Assembly (NCBI GenBank): GCA_023424355.1
Contig: JAFAEA010000391.1
Location: 1-12,388 of the forward strand
DNA length: 12,388 bases
DNA from: Chloroflexota bacterium
GTDB lineage: Bacteria > Chloroflexota > Chloroflexia > Thermomicrobiales > UBA6265
Direction: 5' to 3'
Shown: one piece after another, positions 11,682 to 12,388 of the stretch
How positions within the stretch are numbered: the first letter of the stretch is position 1
Layout of the letters: each line of letters opens with the position of its first letter
Translations under genes and position numbers: made by a program
The notes under the pieces: generated by a model
The model's database searches: none
What the model was told of the DNA's origin: nothing
What the model saw: the letters and a program-made list of their open reading frames with translations, nothing else

Positions 11682-12388
11682 TATTCTGATCCCTCCGAGG
11701 ATAGAATATCGGAGATGCGATCCACGATGACTGAGGCGAGTTCGGATTTGCTGAGTTCCGGCAGCGATTCCGGCGAATATTGCCCGCGGGTGAGAATGGT
11801 TGCGGTCGATGTACTGGAACCGATTGTGGCGACAGCTTCGTTCGCGATGATCATTGCCAATCCCTTGCGCTCGAGTTTCTTCGCAGCATTGGCAAGCAGA
11901 TCATCGGTTTCGGCGGCAAATCCCACCTTCACCATTCCGGGAAGGTTTATGGACGCCAGGATATCCGGATTCTTGGTGAGCGGGATATTCCACGTGTCTT
12001 CGCCATCCTTCTTCTTCACCTTGCTCTCACTGGCGGTTTCCGGTCGGAAATCTGCCACAGCAGCAGCCATAATCAGCACATCGGCATCAGTGGATTCGTG
12101 CTCCACCGCAGTCTGTAGCTCAATCGCCGAGGTGATGTGTACGGGATCGAAGCACGCTGGCGGCTGATTAACCGAAGGCCCAAGGATCAGGCGAACGTCC
12201 GCACCGCGATCCAGAGCGGCGTATGCGATTTCAATACCCATGGTGCCGCTAGAACTGTTGCCGATGAAGCGCACTGGGTCAATCGCCTCATACGTTCCGC
12301 CAGCGGTGATGACGATCTTCTTGCCAGATAGCGAACCATTACGGCCGGCAGTCCTGCGGACCGCAAAAAGCAGCCGATCCAGATCGGC
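11681..12388 (-). CDS. coaBC: CoaBC, phosphopantothenoylcysteine synthetase (CoaB) part, 5' end outside window
   Basis: CoaB joins phosphopantothenate and cysteine using CTP, and CoaC decarboxylates the product, two steps of coenzyme A synthesis. The last 235 codons are present; the gene runs off the right edge, where the CoaC flavoprotein half should lie. The visible part opens with a linker, then KKIVITAGGTYEAIDPVRF and IGNSSSGTMG, the CoaB nucleotide-binding signature. Further blocks are DVLIMAAAVADFRP, LTKNPDILASI, VGFAAETDD and KKLERKGLAMIIANEA, all family-typical, with the second Lys in KKLERK fitting the conserved KL.xK pattern. An internal GTG at 12274 is not the true start, since the conserved AGGT and DPVR motifs lie partly upstream of it. 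It is the first visible gene of the - strand operon. Confidence 0.95.
   Translation of the reverse strand, partial: ADLDRLLFAVRRTAGRNGSLSGKKIVITAGGTYEAIDPVRFIGNSSSGTMGIEIAYAALDRGADVRLILGPSVNQPPACFDPVHITSAIELQTAVEHESTDADVLIMAAAVADFRPETASESKVKKKDGEDTWNIPLTKNPDILASINLPGMVKVGFAAETDDLLANAAKKLERKGLAMIIANEAVATIGSSTSTATILTRGQYSPESLPELSKSELASVIVDRISDILSSEGSE

Overview
The window looks like the chromosome of a bacterium of the Chloroflexota, possibly near Thermomicrobia. The pointers are a compact SecG and a single-TM TatA, two tandem Lep-type signal peptidases, a DUF151 bifunctional-nuclease homologue followed by a small CxxC...CxxC protein, and a RodZ-like membrane HTH protein. This placement is inferred from gene content, not from a marker-gene search. 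Base composition is moderate and fairly even, and I see no insertion sequence, integrase, phage gene, tRNA, rRNA or CRISPR array.

Region 1 (1-3386, + strand) is an export block followed by a nuclease-family block. It runs secG (GTG start), tatA, a strong terminator, two paralogous signal peptidase I genes, the DUF151 protein, and a 130-residue putative zinc-ribbon protein. The last four genes lie 37-51 bases apart and are probably co-transcribed. The early genes fit together functionally: a Sec channel subunit, a Tat pore subunit and two enzymes that cleave exported precursors.

Region 2 (3387-5848, + strand) is a two-gene unit encoding NuoE-like and NuoF-like diaphorase subunits that overlap by 8 bases. 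It starts from an extended -10 promoter and ends at a 23-bp perfect hairpin. No NuoG, hydrogenase or formate dehydrogenase subunit accompanies it. The NuoF protein carries an N-terminal thioredoxin-like domain that has lost all four [2Fe-2S] cysteines.

Region 3 (5854-7230) holds an ornithine cyclodeaminase/mu-crystallin family reductase on the - strand. A 387-base divergent intergenic region follows, with good promoters on both strands and two families of short repeats arranged in mirror order.

Region 4 (7231-10146, + strand) encodes an unrecognised 615-residue protein with matching four-cysteine modules at its two ends, joined by a long low-complexity linker. It is followed by a RodZ-like protein. 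A hairpin at 10174-10203 separates this region from the convergent genes to its right.

Region 5 (10219-12388, - strand) reads right to left: coaBC (only the CoaB part is inside the window), a YggT-like membrane protein whose start overlaps the coaBC stop (TAATG), a 37-codon small ORF with a good ribosome binding site, and a YegS/DagK-type lipid kinase. Spacing suggests one operon.

The items most worth following up are the double-ended cysteine protein, the cysteine-less domain in the stand-alone NuoEF pair, the repeat-studded divergent control region and the 37-residue small ORF.
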